From Fibrobacterota bacterium (GTDB lineage Bacteria; Fibrobacterota; Fibrobacteria; UBA11236), in contig JAQBPN010000068.1 of NCBI GenBank assembly GCA_028287505.1, forward strand, positions 1-40,142: a stretch of DNA of 40,142 nucleotides, in the 5' to 3' direction. The notes below the pieces were generated by a model. It was not told the DNA's origin. It saw only the letters and a list, made by a program, of their open reading frames with translations, and did no database searches. The number at the start of each line of letters is the position of its first letter. Position 1 is the first letter of the stretch. Positions 7,297 through 16,188 of this stretch are shown here, piece by piece. Position numbers and translations under genes: made by a program.

Positions 7297-9015
7297 CTAC
7301 CGGGGCTGTTTGAGGGCCTGGGCGGAGAAGGCGCGGCGGCGGGCGGCGATATGGGAAGACCATTCCCCGGCATCGAGGGGGAAAGGCCTGGGTTGGTATG
7401 CCGCCCGGTCCAGCGGGAGGTAACAGGAAGGATTCCCGGGGATGATGCCCGGTCTCCGCATGTCCATCACCCGGAAGGGGACCCGGAAAAATCCGATGCG
7501 CGCGGATCCTGCTTCCAGGATCTCGGCGCCTTCCGGAACGCCGCCCCGCTTGAAAGTCCGCCGCCAGGGCAATTGGGTTTCCACCACCACTTGCTCCCCC
7601 ATCAGGTAACAGCCGAATCCCTTCCCCGGATCGTCCGGGGTATGCAGGGCATGATGGTCGTACAGCTTCCAGCCCAGGTAACCCCAAGGCGCGCTCGTCA
7701 TCCGATCGACGCCCAGGTTTTCCGACCGTTCCAGGCGCTCGTAGGTCCGGAGGTAGAGTGATTCCTTTTCGGCCAGGACCTTGTACCCGTAACCCCAGGC
7801 GGCATTGGCGAGCAACAGCAGGCAGGTCAACCCCGGCGCCCACCTGGCCGGGCGCATGGGTTCCGGAGCGGCGAGGATTATAAACAGGATGGCGAGCGCC
7901 AGATCGATGAAGTAGAAATCGTACCAGAATCCCCTTTGGGCGCTGATGGCCACGTAGGCGATGAAGAGACATGCGGGACCGTTGAATCGGAATGCCTGCT
8001 TCCAATCCAAGGTCCAGAGCAGAAGCGGGACGCACAGGCCAAGGACCCATTGCAATCGATTGTGGGCATCCATGTCCAACAGCAAGGGCGTGCAGAATTC
8101 GACATAGGTGTGCGGCCGGAAGAATGGGCCGGAACCGGGAAGGAGCAGGGCCGCGAACAGGAGGGATGCCGCGAGCGGGGCCCAGGGTCGTTTCCGATTG
8201 GCGCGAAGATTCGCTCCGGGGCTCTTGCCGGAAAGCAGTCCGAAAAAGGAAAGCAGGGCCAGGCCGATGCAAATCCCGATGAAGCAGGTGCGGGCGATGA
8301 GCAGCGCCTTGCCGAAACCGATATGCGGATCGATGTCCCGGGTCTGGGAGGCGGTATGGTTCATGGAAAGGTGCAATGCCATACAGGCGGCCGCGAAGCC
8401 GGCCAGACCGGCCGCCAGGAACCGCTTGCCGGCCGGGGAGAGGCGCGCATCGAAGAAAAGATGATAGGCGGGCAGGGCCATCAGGGCAATGCTGTTCTGG
8501 CGGTTGGCGAAGGCGAGGAAGGCCGCGGGGAAAAACCAGGCCCAGCTCCCGCGGCGGTAGGCCAGCAGGGCCGCCAGGACAAAGGTCAGGGTGAAGACCG
8601 TGCCGGTATATTCCGAGCATTTGTACCAGTAGGCCGGAATGGTGGCCGCCGCCAGCGCGAGGATCGCCGCCTCCCTGGAGGCCAGCCGCCCGCGAAACAG
8701 CAGATAGAGCAGGAAGAAGTTCCCGCACGCGAACAAGGAGAGCAGCCCCCAGGTGGCTCCGGGGAAATCACCCGTGGCCGCGTAGGCGAGCGCCGAAAGC
8801 ACGGACGTGGTCGCGCTATAAGGCGAGAGGAAATCATGCGTATACGGGCGGCCGCGGACGATGGTTTCCACCGCGTTATGGAGATATCCGAAATCGTCCA
8901 GGCGCGCCAGGCCGGGATGATAGAGCAAGGCGAAGTGGAGGATGGCGAAGACGAGAAAAGCCCCCGCCGGCCAGAGGGGGAAGGATCGGAATCTTTGCAT
9001 CATCGCCATGGCCAT
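7297..9015 (-). CDS. Multi-membrane GT39/ArnT-like protein (paralogue 1)
   Basis: About 572 residues with roughly ten hydrophobic segments in the first two thirds and a soluble C-terminal part. The luminal-loop motif ARLDDFGYL early in the protein resembles the catalytic acidic pair of GT-C enzymes that use lipid-linked sugars (PMT/ArnT/GT83 type); no closer family is recognised. It is a clear paralogue of the upstream neighbour: both share AFLAFANRQN, VDRMT, GYLGWKL and ETxLPWRR. The start is set at 9015 (MAMAMMQ), one base after the neighbour's TGA; nearby ATGs at 9009 and 9003 are alternatives. It is the last gene of the operon, before the terminator at 7059-7090. Confidence 0.75.
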   Translation of the reverse strand: MAMAMMQRFRSFPLWPAGAFLVFAILHFALLYHPGLARLDDFGYLHNAVETIVRGRPYTHDFLSPYSATTSVLSALAYAATGDFPGATWGLLSLFACGNFFLLYLLFRGRLASREAAILALAAATIPAYWYKCSEYTGTVFTLTFVLAALLAYRRGSWAWFFPAAFLAFANRQNSIALMALPAYHLFFDARLSPAGKRFLAAGLAGFAAACMALHLSMNHTASQTRDIDPHIGFGKALLIARTCFIGICIGLALLSFFGLLSGKSPGANLRANRKRPWAPLAASLLFAALLLPGSGPFFRPHTYVEFCTPLLLDMDAHNRLQWVLGLCVPLLLWTLDWKQAFRFNGPACLFIAYVAISAQRGFWYDFYFIDLALAILFIILAAPEPMRPARWAPGLTCLLLLANAAWGYGYKVLAEKESLYLRTYERLERSENLGVDRMTSAPWGYLGWKLYDHHALHTPDDPGKGFGCYLMGEQVVVETQLPWRRTFKRGGVPEGAEILEAGSARIGFFRVPFRVMDMRRPGIIPGNPSCYLPLDRAAYQPRPFPLDAGEWSSHIAARRRAFSAQALKQPR

Positions 9016-9016
9016 G

Positions 9017-10696
9017 TCAGCGCTTCCGCAGGGAGTCCGCCAACTCCTGCCACTCTCGATCATTCAGAGGGTACCGGGGAGAATGGAAAGCCGACGGATC
9101 CAGGGTCATCAACCTTCCCTGGACCTGCGTGTCCGCTCCCGCTCCATGCAGGTCCACCACCCGATAGCGCAGGGTCGCGAAGCCGATGCGGTGGAAACCG
9201 CTCTCGATCATTTCCGCCCCGGGCGGCAGACCGGTCTTGAAAGAGCGGCGCCAGGGGAGTTCGGTTTCGACGACCACGCGATCCTTCCGCACGTAACCCA
9301 GGAAGTCCGCCAGCTCACCGTAACTCCGGCCTTCATGCGCGGTGAAGTATCCGAACAGCTTCCAGCCCAGGTACCCGAAGGTGGCCCCGGTCATCCTGTC
9401 TACCGATACGCGTCCTTGGCGGTCCAGGTTTTCCAGCACCGTCACGGCCAAGCGCTGCTTGTCGGATTGCACCTTGAGCAGATAGGCATAGGCGAGGTTC
9501 GCCGCCAGCAGGACCCCCAGGAAAACCAACCCGGGCCGGGACAGATCCATCCCCGCCGGCTCCCGCCGGTCCACGGGGTTCACCACGCGACCGGCACCCG
9601 GAGTCTGCAAAGCCAGGAGAAGGCCGAGCACGGCTATCTCCATGAAGTAGTAGTCCCACCAGATCCCCCGCAAGGAAGCGATCAGGATATAGCCGCCGAT
9701 CAACGCCAGGTAGGGCGAAGGACGCAGCAGGCGGACGTCCAGGAACCAGAAAGACGCGAGCAACAACCATGGCAAGACGCGGTTGACTTGCGGCCAACCC
9801 AGGTATCCGAACATCGGCGTATCCACGCGGAGCAGGGACTCGTTCCACCAGGGCAGAAACGCCAGCAGAACCAGACTCGCGACCGCGGGGAAAATCCAGC
9901 GCCGCTTGTTGCGCCGTAACCCGGGGGCGTTGCCCGTCAGCAGGGAGAAGGCCGAAAGCCATGCGAGGGACATCAGGCAGCCCGCGACCAGGGCCTTGAA
10001 GCCGGCGATCGCCAGCGGAGCGAGCCCGGCATGGCGATATCCGACATGGGCGGATGCGTAGGTTCCGTTCATGGTGGCGATCAGCGCGGCGACGGCCGCC
10101 GCATACAGCAACGGCAGGATCACCTTCGGCATATTCGCGCCCGGGCCTGGCCGGCCGACCACGCCCATCCAAAGCGGCAGGATCAACAGACACACCTGGT
10201 TCTGGCGGTTGGCGAATGCCAGGAATGCCGCCGCGAAAAACCATCCCATGTGGCCGGTCTCGAAAAGCAGCAGGGAAACCAGGAACAGGTCCAGGGTGCA
10301 GATGCCCGCATGGAAGTCCCCTTCCTTGGCCAGGAGCACGGGGAAGGTGGCGACGGCCAGGGTCAGCAAGGCGGCATGCCGCGGCCGCAGGCGGGAGGCG
10401 AAAAGCCGGTAGAGCAGAGGATACAAGACGAGCGCGCAGAGGGCCTGCAAACCCCAGGTGGACAGGATGAAACGGCCGGTGAGCCGATAGAGCAAGGCGC
10501 AGGCGGAGGAAAAGACCGCTGCATACGGCTCCAGCCAATCATCGGTAAAGGGCCGGCCCGCCCGCAGGGTTCCCAGCACGCTGCGCAGATATCCGAAATC
10601 ATCGCTGCGGACGATGCCGGGCTGGAATGCGAAGAGAAAATACCACGCGGCGAATGCGGCCCAACCGATCAGGGGCGCGGCCACGCGTCGTTTCAT
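9017..10696 (-). CDS. Multi-membrane GT39/ArnT-like protein (paralogue 2)
   Basis: 559 residues. The start is ATG 10696, whose ATGA overlaps the stop of the upstream methyltransferase, implying translational coupling; the frame stays open further upstream but only as antisense-like low-complexity sequence. The first membrane segment is followed by IVRSDDFGYLRSV, matching the acidic loop of the downstream paralogue, and the middle carries AFLAFANRQNQ. The C-terminal soluble part has VDRMTGATFGYLGWKLF and ETELPWRRSF. Likely a GT-C glycosyltransferase using a polyprenyl-linked donor on the periplasmic side, inferred from topology and the DD motif only. Confidence 0.77.
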   Translation of the reverse strand: MKRRVAAPLIGWAAFAAWYFLFAFQPGIVRSDDFGYLRSVLGTLRAGRPFTDDWLEPYAAVFSSACALLYRLTGRFILSTWGLQALCALVLYPLLYRLFASRLRPRHAALLTLAVATFPVLLAKEGDFHAGICTLDLFLVSLLLFETGHMGWFFAAAFLAFANRQNQVCLLILPLWMGVVGRPGPGANMPKVILPLLYAAAVAALIATMNGTYASAHVGYRHAGLAPLAIAGFKALVAGCLMSLAWLSAFSLLTGNAPGLRRNKRRWIFPAVASLVLLAFLPWWNESLLRVDTPMFGYLGWPQVNRVLPWLLLASFWFLDVRLLRPSPYLALIGGYILIASLRGIWWDYYFMEIAVLGLLLALQTPGAGRVVNPVDRREPAGMDLSRPGLVFLGVLLAANLAYAYLLKVQSDKQRLAVTVLENLDRQGRVSVDRMTGATFGYLGWKLFGYFTAHEGRSYGELADFLGYVRKDRVVVETELPWRRSFKTGLPPGAEMIESGFHRIGFATLRYRVVDLHGAGADTQVQGRLMTLDPSAFHSPRYPLNDREWQELADSLRKR

Positions 10697-11361
10697 GGGG
10701 CGCGCTTTTCGGCCACCACCAGAGCCTGCTTTCCGAAAATCCGCCAGAGAAGCGGAACACCCAGGTAGATCCGGACCAGGAATCCCCATTGGGGAAACCG
10801 GCTCTTGGTGGTGTAAGGCAGGAATGCGGGGATGACCTTGACGGCGTGCAACCCGGCCATCAGGCAGGCTTCCACCACGGCTTTCTCGGTCAATGGGATC
10901 TGGTGATCGAAGAAATCCCAATACTCCCGGTAGGCGAAGCGGATGTTCGGCATCAGGACCACGAGGCGGCCGCCGGTGCGCAGGTAGCGATGGACGTCCC
11001 GCAACAGCTCCATCACCTGGGCTTTGTCCGCGAGGTGTTCCAGCACGTTGCTGAGAAACACGGCGTCGACGGATTCCGTATCCAGGAACGGCAGCGGCAC
11101 CACCGGACTGTTGTACACCACCACGTCCGGACCGGCGCAGGCCACCGTATCCGGATTCATGTCCACGGCTATCTTGTTGGCGGCTTGGATGTTGTTGATG
11201 AACTCGCAGTACCCCGCGCCCAGATCCAGGACCGTACCCTGGGCCGGGAAGTAGCGCTGGAGATGCCCGCAGATGATTTTCCACAGAGCGTTCTTGGCGG
11301 CCTTTTCCGCACCGTCGAACCGGACCCGGTAGAGATCCTGGACTTCGTCGAGGGCTCCCAT
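10693..11361 (-). CDS. Class I SAM methyltransferase in glycan operon
   Basis: 222 residues with motif I VLDLGAGYCEF, a conserved acidic VDMNPD and the motif-IV-like VDAVFLSNVLEHL, followed by LRTGGRLVVLMPN. The DHQIPLTEKAVVEA stretch is common in methyltransferases of polysaccharide clusters. It probably O-methylates a sugar or lipid-linked intermediate. The start at 11361 lies 2 nt after the glycosyltransferase TAG; the stop overlaps the next gene by ATGA. The substrate is unknown. Confidence 0.85.
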   Translation of the reverse strand: MGALDEVQDLYRVRFDGAEKAAKNALWKIICGHLQRYFPAQGTVLDLGAGYCEFINNIQAANKIAVDMNPDTVACAGPDVVVYNSPVVPLPFLDTESVDAVFLSNVLEHLADKAQVMELLRDVHRYLRTGGRLVVLMPNIRFAYREYWDFFDHQIPLTEKAVVEACLMAGLHAVKVIPAFLPYTTKSRFPQWGFLVRIYLGVPLLWRIFGKQALVVAEKRAP

Positions 11362-11363
11362 GC

Positions 11364-12188
11364 CTATTGCGATCCGCGGACGGTGGGGATGGCGAGAGCG
11401 GGATTTCCGAGGGCGGCCTTTTCGCGCGCGGCGGCGCCCTGGAACCGGCCCCGGAACGCCAGCAGATACCAGTGCAGGTAATGCGGCAGCCATTTGAAAA
11501 GCTTGAACTTGGATTCGCCCCCGGAGCGGTCGCGCCAGGTGGAAGGCACCTCGCCGATCCTGCATCCCAACAGATGGGCCTTGATGACTATTTCCATGCC
11601 GATCTCGAATCCGCCCTGGCTCTCGATGCGGATGCGATCGAACAGGCTGCGGCGATAGAGTTTGAAACTGTTGGTGGCGTCGTGGGTGGGAACGCCGGCG
11701 ATCCGGTGCAAGGTGATGCCGGCTATCCGGGACAACAGGCTTTTGAACATGGGCCCGCCGATCTGATGGCCGCCGCGCATGTACCGGGAGCCGCATACCA
11801 CGTCGCAGCCTTCGTCCGCCTTCTTGAGCATGGCCGCCACCGCCGTCATATCATCGGAGAGATCGCCCATGCACACCAGGCACCATTCCAGCCGGGCCGA
11901 TTCGAAACCGGTGCGGATGGCGTTGAGGGCTCCGCGCCCATAACTGTTCTTGACCATGCGGATGTCCGTCCGGCCCGCGGCCTGCGGGCGCGCGTCCATG
12001 AAACGGCGCAGGGGCGGCAGGGTATCGTCCTCGTCGAAATCGTACACCACGGTGATGGAGTGGGGATGCGTGATGGAACCTTCGATTTCCTCCAGGGTGC
12101 GGACGATGTTCTCCCCTTCGTTGTAGACGGGGATGATGATTTCAATCGGTCCCGGTCCGCCCGGAACCCTCGGGTGGCCGCTCACCAC
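11364..12188 (-). CDS. Family 2 glycosyltransferase (DPM-like)
   Basis: 274 residues. GT-A fold signs: IEIIIPVYNEGENI at the N-terminus, the acidic YDFDEDDT, the GRGALNAIRTGF segment, CMGDLSDD (the likely metal-binding acidic cluster), DATNSFKLYRR and the C-terminal EVPSTWRDRSGGESKFKL. This pattern is typical of cytoplasmic glycosyltransferases that charge polyprenyl phosphate or build lipid-linked glycans, here without obvious C-terminal membrane helices. The start is GTG 12188, sharing one base with the epimerase TAG; a second GTG follows immediately. Sugar specificity cannot be read. Confidence 0.88.
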   Translation of the reverse strand: MVSGHPRVPGGPGPIEIIIPVYNEGENIVRTLEEIEGSITHPHSITVVYDFDEDDTLPPLRRFMDARPQAAGRTDIRMVKNSYGRGALNAIRTGFESARLEWCLVCMGDLSDDMTAVAAMLKKADEGCDVVCGSRYMRGGHQIGGPMFKSLLSRIAGITLHRIAGVPTHDATNSFKLYRRSLFDRIRIESQGGFEIGMEIVIKAHLLGCRIGEVPSTWRDRSGGESKFKLFKWLPHYLHWYLLAFRGRFQGAAAREKAALGNPALAIPTVRGSQ

Positions 12189-13207
12189 TACATGCCGCCC
12201 AATTCGATTTGGCGCTCTATCCAGGGAATGATCTCGTCCAATGCGGTTTCCAGGGGAGTTACGGCTTCATATCCCAGGACCTCCCGGGCCTTGCGTACAT
12301 CCGGGACCCGCATCTGCACATCGTGCGCGAATGGCGCATCGCTCTCGAAACTGAAGGGCTTGTCGCCTTTGATTTTCTTCCAGACCATTTTGGCCAGATC
12401 GAGAACGGTGGTGGACGCGGCGGTGGACAGGTTGAAATCCTGGTTCCGGGCCTTGTCGCTTTCCATGGCCAGGCGGATGCCCCGGGCCAAATCGCCGCCG
12501 TAAGTGTAATGGCGCACCTGGTCCCCGCTGCCGAGGATACGCAGGGGATCCTGGCCCTTCAGCACCTTCTGGACCAGATCCGGCACCACGTGGGTCATGG
12601 CCAGGGAAACGTTCCCGGACTTGACCTCGTGGCCGCCCAGGGCCCGTTTCTCCCCCGTGCCCACGCAGTTGAACGGCCGCAGGATGGTGAAGGGCAATTG
12701 GTATTGCTGCCATGCGCCCAGGGCGAAATACTCCGTGGCCAGTTTCTGGAATCCGTAGGTGGAGAACGGCGGCGGGCACTTCTTTTCATGGCCCTCCGGA
12801 GTGGGGAAAAGCGTGGCGTTCTCGAAAACCATGGAAGAGGAGATGACGGTGATCTTTTTCAGGCGGGCGTGCTTGTGCGCCCAGATGGCGCCGTCGAAGG
12901 ATCCGGAAGTGATGCGCTCGTTCTCCGCCAGCAAATCGTAGGCGTAGGCGTGGAAATAGGATATCCCGCCGATCATGGCCGCTCCGGCCACGAAGTGATC
13001 GCAATCTTCCAGAAGCTTTTTCAGCAAGGGCACGTCCTTGGCGTCGCCTTGCACGAAGCTATAGCGGGGATGCCCATCGTAGCTTTTGTCCACGGAGCCG
13101 TACTTGGACCCGTTGTCCAGGCCCACCACGTCCCAGCCATGTTCGAGCAGATCCTGGATCAGGTATCCGGCGATGAACCCCTTGGCTCCCGTGACAAGGG
13201 CTTTCAT
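12188..13207 (-). CDS. NAD-dependent nucleotide-sugar epimerase/dehydratase
   Basis: 339 residues, extended short-chain dehydrogenase. The dinucleotide-binding GAKGFIAG begins at residue 7, the catalytic Ser lies in VISSSMVFEN, and the YGFQK (YxxxK) pair is at about 155. LRPFNCVG, also common to sugar epimerases, follows. It acts on an NDP-sugar, as 4-epimerase, dehydratase or decarboxylase; which one is not clear, though genes next to a nucleotide-sugar dehydrogenase often epimerise the resulting uronate. The start at 13207 overlaps the upstream stop (ATGA). Confidence 0.88.
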   Translation of the reverse strand: MKALVTGAKGFIAGYLIQDLLEHGWDVVGLDNGSKYGSVDKSYDGHPRYSFVQGDAKDVPLLKKLLEDCDHFVAGAAMIGGISYFHAYAYDLLAENERITSGSFDGAIWAHKHARLKKITVISSSMVFENATLFPTPEGHEKKCPPPFSTYGFQKLATEYFALGAWQQYQLPFTILRPFNCVGTGEKRALGGHEVKSGNVSLAMTHVVPDLVQKVLKGQDPLRILGSGDQVRHYTYGGDLARGIRLAMESDKARNQDFNLSTAASTTVLDLAKMVWKKIKGDKPFSFESDAPFAHDVQMRVPDVRKAREVLGYEAVTPLETALDEIIPWIERQIELGGM

Positions 13208-14430
13208 ATGATCGATCCCTGCGCCGGCGCGCTCGTCAGCAAGGTGGGAAAGGGCAGGAAGTCCCACACGTCCACCACGGGTTTGCCCTTGAAGTCCAGG
13301 TCCTTGTAGCGCGCATGCGGCGCCCCGATGAAAATCACGTCGCTGTCCGCTATCAACCGTTCCTCCGCCACGAATCCCTCTTCCCGGATGTAGGCGTCCG
13401 AGCACAGCACCGAGGCCGCTTCCATTTCCAGCACCTTGCGGAGCTTGTAGGAAAGCGAATCGCGCTTGTCGTCGCTATCGGCCTTGAATGCCATGCCCAG
13501 GATGCCCGCCCATTTTCCGCGCAGGTTCATGCGCTTCTTGGTCTGTTCCACCAGAAAGTTAGGCAATCCTTCGTTGATCAGCATCGCGCCGTGCCCCAAA
13601 AAGAATTTATTGTTGGTGAAAGCGGACAGTTGCATCGTGTCTTTGAACAGGCAGGGCCCGGAGGCGAATCCCGGCCTGGGAAAATCGGCCAGACGCGGAT
13701 AGTTGTGGGTCATGGCCTCGTAAACGCGGTGGAAGTCCGCCCCGTAGTCCCCGGCTATCATATAGAACTGGTTGGCGATGGCGAACTGGATGTACCGGTA
13801 GGAGTTGGTGAACAGTTTGGTCAGCTCCGCTTCCAGGGGCGGCAGGGCGAGGACGTCCTTGGTCAGCAGCCGGAACAGATCCGATACCTGTTCGATGGCG
13901 TCGGGCGTGAAGCCGGAGACGATTTGCGGCAGGGTGTGCAGCTCTTCCACCGCCTTGCCCTGGGCGATGCGTTCCGGGCAGAAACAGACTTCCACCTTGG
14001 GGTTGAATTTCTTGAGGATGTTCCTGATGCGCTCCGTGGTGCCCGGATACAACGTGCTGCGCAGGATGACGACCTGTTCGCCGCGGAGATTCGGTCCCAG
14101 TTCGTCGCAAAGGCGGTTGAGGGTGCGCAGCTCCGGATTCAAATGGCCGTCCACGGGCGTGCCGATCACGACGATGACATAGCGGGATTTTCCCGCCACG
14201 GCCGGATCGGTGGTGGCGAACAGGGTCTTGTTGATCACGCGGGCGAGCATGGGCTCGGCGCCCTTGTCCAGGAAGGGCATCTTGCCGCTTTCTATCAAGG
14301 CGAAAGCGGACTGGTTGATGTCCTGGATGATTACCTTGCGGCCTTTGTCGGCCAAGGCTATGGAGAGAGGAAGGCCGACATGGCCCGCCCCGCCGATGAC
14401 GCAGACGTCATATTCGAACGATTCCGGCAT
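13204..14430 (-). CDS. Nucleotide-sugar 6-dehydrogenase (UDP-ManNAc dehydrogenase-like)
   Basis: 408 residues. It oxidises the C6 hydroxyl of an NDP-hexose to a uronate with two NAD. N-terminal Rossmann motif IGGAGHVGLP, IGTPVDGH, STLYPGTTE and PERIAQGKA match the family; the catalytic cysteine is in ASGPCLFKDT (about residue 260), and a second nucleotide-binding half begins at GILGMAFKADSDD. The FTNSYRYIQFAIANQFYMIA helix is typical of WecC-like UDP-N-acetylmannosamine dehydrogenases. The ATG at 14430 has GGAGG upstream. It heads the six-gene minus operon and is leadered, unlike the divergent gene at 14584. Confidence 0.9.
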   Translation of the reverse strand: MPESFEYDVCVIGGAGHVGLPLSIALADKGRKVIIQDINQSAFALIESGKMPFLDKGAEPMLARVINKTLFATTDPAVAGKSRYVIVVIGTPVDGHLNPELRTLNRLCDELGPNLRGEQVVILRSTLYPGTTERIRNILKKFNPKVEVCFCPERIAQGKAVEELHTLPQIVSGFTPDAIEQVSDLFRLLTKDVLALPPLEAELTKLFTNSYRYIQFAIANQFYMIAGDYGADFHRVYEAMTHNYPRLADFPRPGFASGPCLFKDTMQLSAFTNNKFFLGHGAMLINEGLPNFLVEQTKKRMNLRGKWAGILGMAFKADSDDKRDSLSYKLRKVLEMEAASVLCSDAYIREEGFVAEERLIADSDVIFIGAPHARYKDLDFKGKPVVDVWDFLPFPTLLTSAPAQGSII

Positions 14431-14548
14431 GGAAACAGCCTCCCTCCGGCGGCAATGCGCCTGGGCAAGAATAATCGAAAATCGCCCCCTTTAGGGGGCT
14501 TCCCCCAGATTATCGGTTACCGAACCGCAGGAAAACAAGGACATTGCC

Positions 14549-14578
14549 TTGCAGCGGCCGTCCGCGGGAATCCATAAT
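14549..14578 (+). promoter_or_regulatory. Promoter for the DUF2079 operon, very close to its start codon
   Basis: TTGCAG (14549-14554), an 18-nt spacer and CATAAT (14573-14578), with only 5 nt between the -10 box and the GTG at 14584. A start site 6-7 nt past the box would fall on the start codon, giving a leaderless mRNA. Confidence 0.5.
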
Positions 14579-14583
14579 GGACG

Positions 14584-16188
14584 GTGTCGCCCCCTCCCCC
14601 GTCCCGAGCGTCCCGACTCGCCTCCGTCATCGTTCCCGTCGCGGCATTCCTCTACTTTCTGCTACGCTATCGCTCCCCGGCCTATTGCGCCGCCGGCCTG
14701 GTGCTGCTGGGGGTTTTCTTCATCCTGTTCCGGGCCCGGGAGAAGTCCGCCCAACGGCCGTTCGGCATCCTGGCGCTGATAGTCCTGGGAACGGCCTTGC
14801 CCGGCCTGGGCATCTGGCAGTATCTGCAAATGCGGGATATCGGCGATCTGGATCACGCCACCTATGCCACCGCCCTTTGGAATTTCCGCCACGGCTTTTT
14901 GCATTACGATTTCCGGGAAACGAATATCCTGGGCGTCCACTCCCAATACACGGCTTTTTTCTGGATTCCCATCCAATACCTGTTCGGGGAAACGGGGCTC
15001 AAGGCGGGAAAAGGCCTGTGCCTGTTGGCCGCGGTATTCCTGGTCCTGCGCCGCTTCAAAGAGGATCGCGGCCCGGCCGCGTGGGCCGGGGCCGCCATCC
15101 TGCTCAGCCCTCCCATCGCCTCGCAATTCTTTTTCGGATTCCATCCCGAATTCATCGCCGCTCCCGTGCTGGTCCTGGCCTTGGAAGCCTACCGCGGGGA
15201 AAAGCTCGGCCGTTTCCTGGCCTGCACGGCCTTTCTGGCCTTCTCGAAAGAGGTATTCACCCTGGCGGTGGGAGGCCTGTTGCTGGTGGCCTTGATCGAA
15301 CGGCGTCCCTGGAAATGGCTTGTCCTGCCCGGCGCCCTCTGCTGCCTGCAAATGGCCGTTTACTGGTTCGTAGTGCTGCCCCGCTTCGCCCCGGCGGGAA
15401 ACGGCCTGGGCCACTACATGCCCGTCTCGGCGGCCCAGATCCTTTCCATGTGGATGCGCCCGCAAACCTTTTTCTACGCGTTCCACGTCTTCCTTCCCTT
15501 CCTCCCCCTGATGCTCGCCTTCCCCAAGCGGTATCTGCTGCTGCCGGTTCCATTGATGCTTTTCTACGCGGCCTTTCCCGATCCGCTTTTCACGGTGCTG
15601 TGGCCCAACTACGCTTTTCCCCTGGTGTTCCTGTGCACGGGCGGCCTCGTCCTTTGCAAGCAACTCCGGATTGTCGCCGGCCCCATCCGCGCTGGAGACA
15701 ACGGGCTCCGCGGAGACCATGGGCCCCCGTCCGCGGAGGAACGGCCGTCAGAGGCCGGCGGTTCCGCGGGATCCGAAACGATTACCCTGGAGGGACGGAT
15801 GCTGGCGGCCTGCGCGGTGGCTTCGCTCCTGTGCTACCCGTTGTGGCGGGAGATTTTTTCCGTCCCCGCGGGCAACCCTGCGAGGGCCCGCGAGGTGGAT
15901 CGCATCCGCTCGCTCATTCCCGAAGGCGCGTCCCTGGTCGTGAACGCTCCCTTCACCGCGCGGCTTGCCGCCCGCAAGGAAGTTTCCATCTGGGGATGGA
16001 GAAGCAAGCCCTTGGATCATTTCGAGTATGCGATGGTGGACGCCGGGTTCAAGCCATACTGGCTGGTGGATGAAAAGGACCTGGCCCGCGGTCTGGACTC
16101 CCTGGCCGTTTCACCGGAATGGATCCGCGAATACGCCCAGGACGATTTGTTTCTTTTCCGGCACAAGCGTGCGGCCGGCCTCCCGTAA
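14584..16188 (+). CDS. DUF2079 membrane protein (paralogue 1)
   Basis: 534 residues, about ten membrane segments. DUF2079 proteins are GT-C-like membrane proteins of unknown activity, often in glycan loci. Family features seen: the loop GDLDHATYATALWNFRHG after the second or third helix, FFFGFHPEF, FLAFSKEVFTLA and the C-terminal soluble tail. It starts at GTG 14584; the nearby ATG 14577 is out of frame. A glycine/proline/glutamate-rich insert near residues 370-395 (DNGLRGDHGPPSAEER) is absent from the downstream paralogue. The two genes share a 38-nt identical block (15100-15137 and 16683-16720). Confidence 0.85.
   Translation: MSPPPPSRASRLASVIVPVAAFLYFLLRYRSPAYCAAGLVLLGVFFILFRAREKSAQRPFGILALIVLGTALPGLGIWQYLQMRDIGDLDHATYATALWNFRHGFLHYDFRETNILGVHSQYTAFFWIPIQYLFGETGLKAGKGLCLLAAVFLVLRRFKEDRGPAAWAGAAILLSPPIASQFFFGFHPEFIAAPVLVLALEAYRGEKLGRFLACTAFLAFSKEVFTLAVGGLLLVALIERRPWKWLVLPGALCCLQMAVYWFVVLPRFAPAGNGLGHYMPVSAAQILSMWMRPQTFFYAFHVFLPFLPLMLAFPKRYLLLPVPLMLFYAAFPDPLFTVLWPNYAFPLVFLCTGGLVLCKQLRIVAGPIRAGDNGLRGDHGPPSAEERPSEAGGSAGSETITLEGRMLAACAVASLLCYPLWREIFSVPAGNPARAREVDRIRSLIPEGASLVVNAPFTARLAARKEVSIWGWRSKPLDHFEYAMVDAGFKPYWLVDEKDLARGLDSLAVSPEWIREYAQDDLFLFRHKRAAGLP

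Noticed and set aside
10697-11284. A long N-terminal extension of the membrane protein at 9017-10696 across the methyltransferase gene
   Set aside because: The extension reads another frame of the methyltransferase and has no domain; the ATGA overlap at 10693-10696 gives the natural start.
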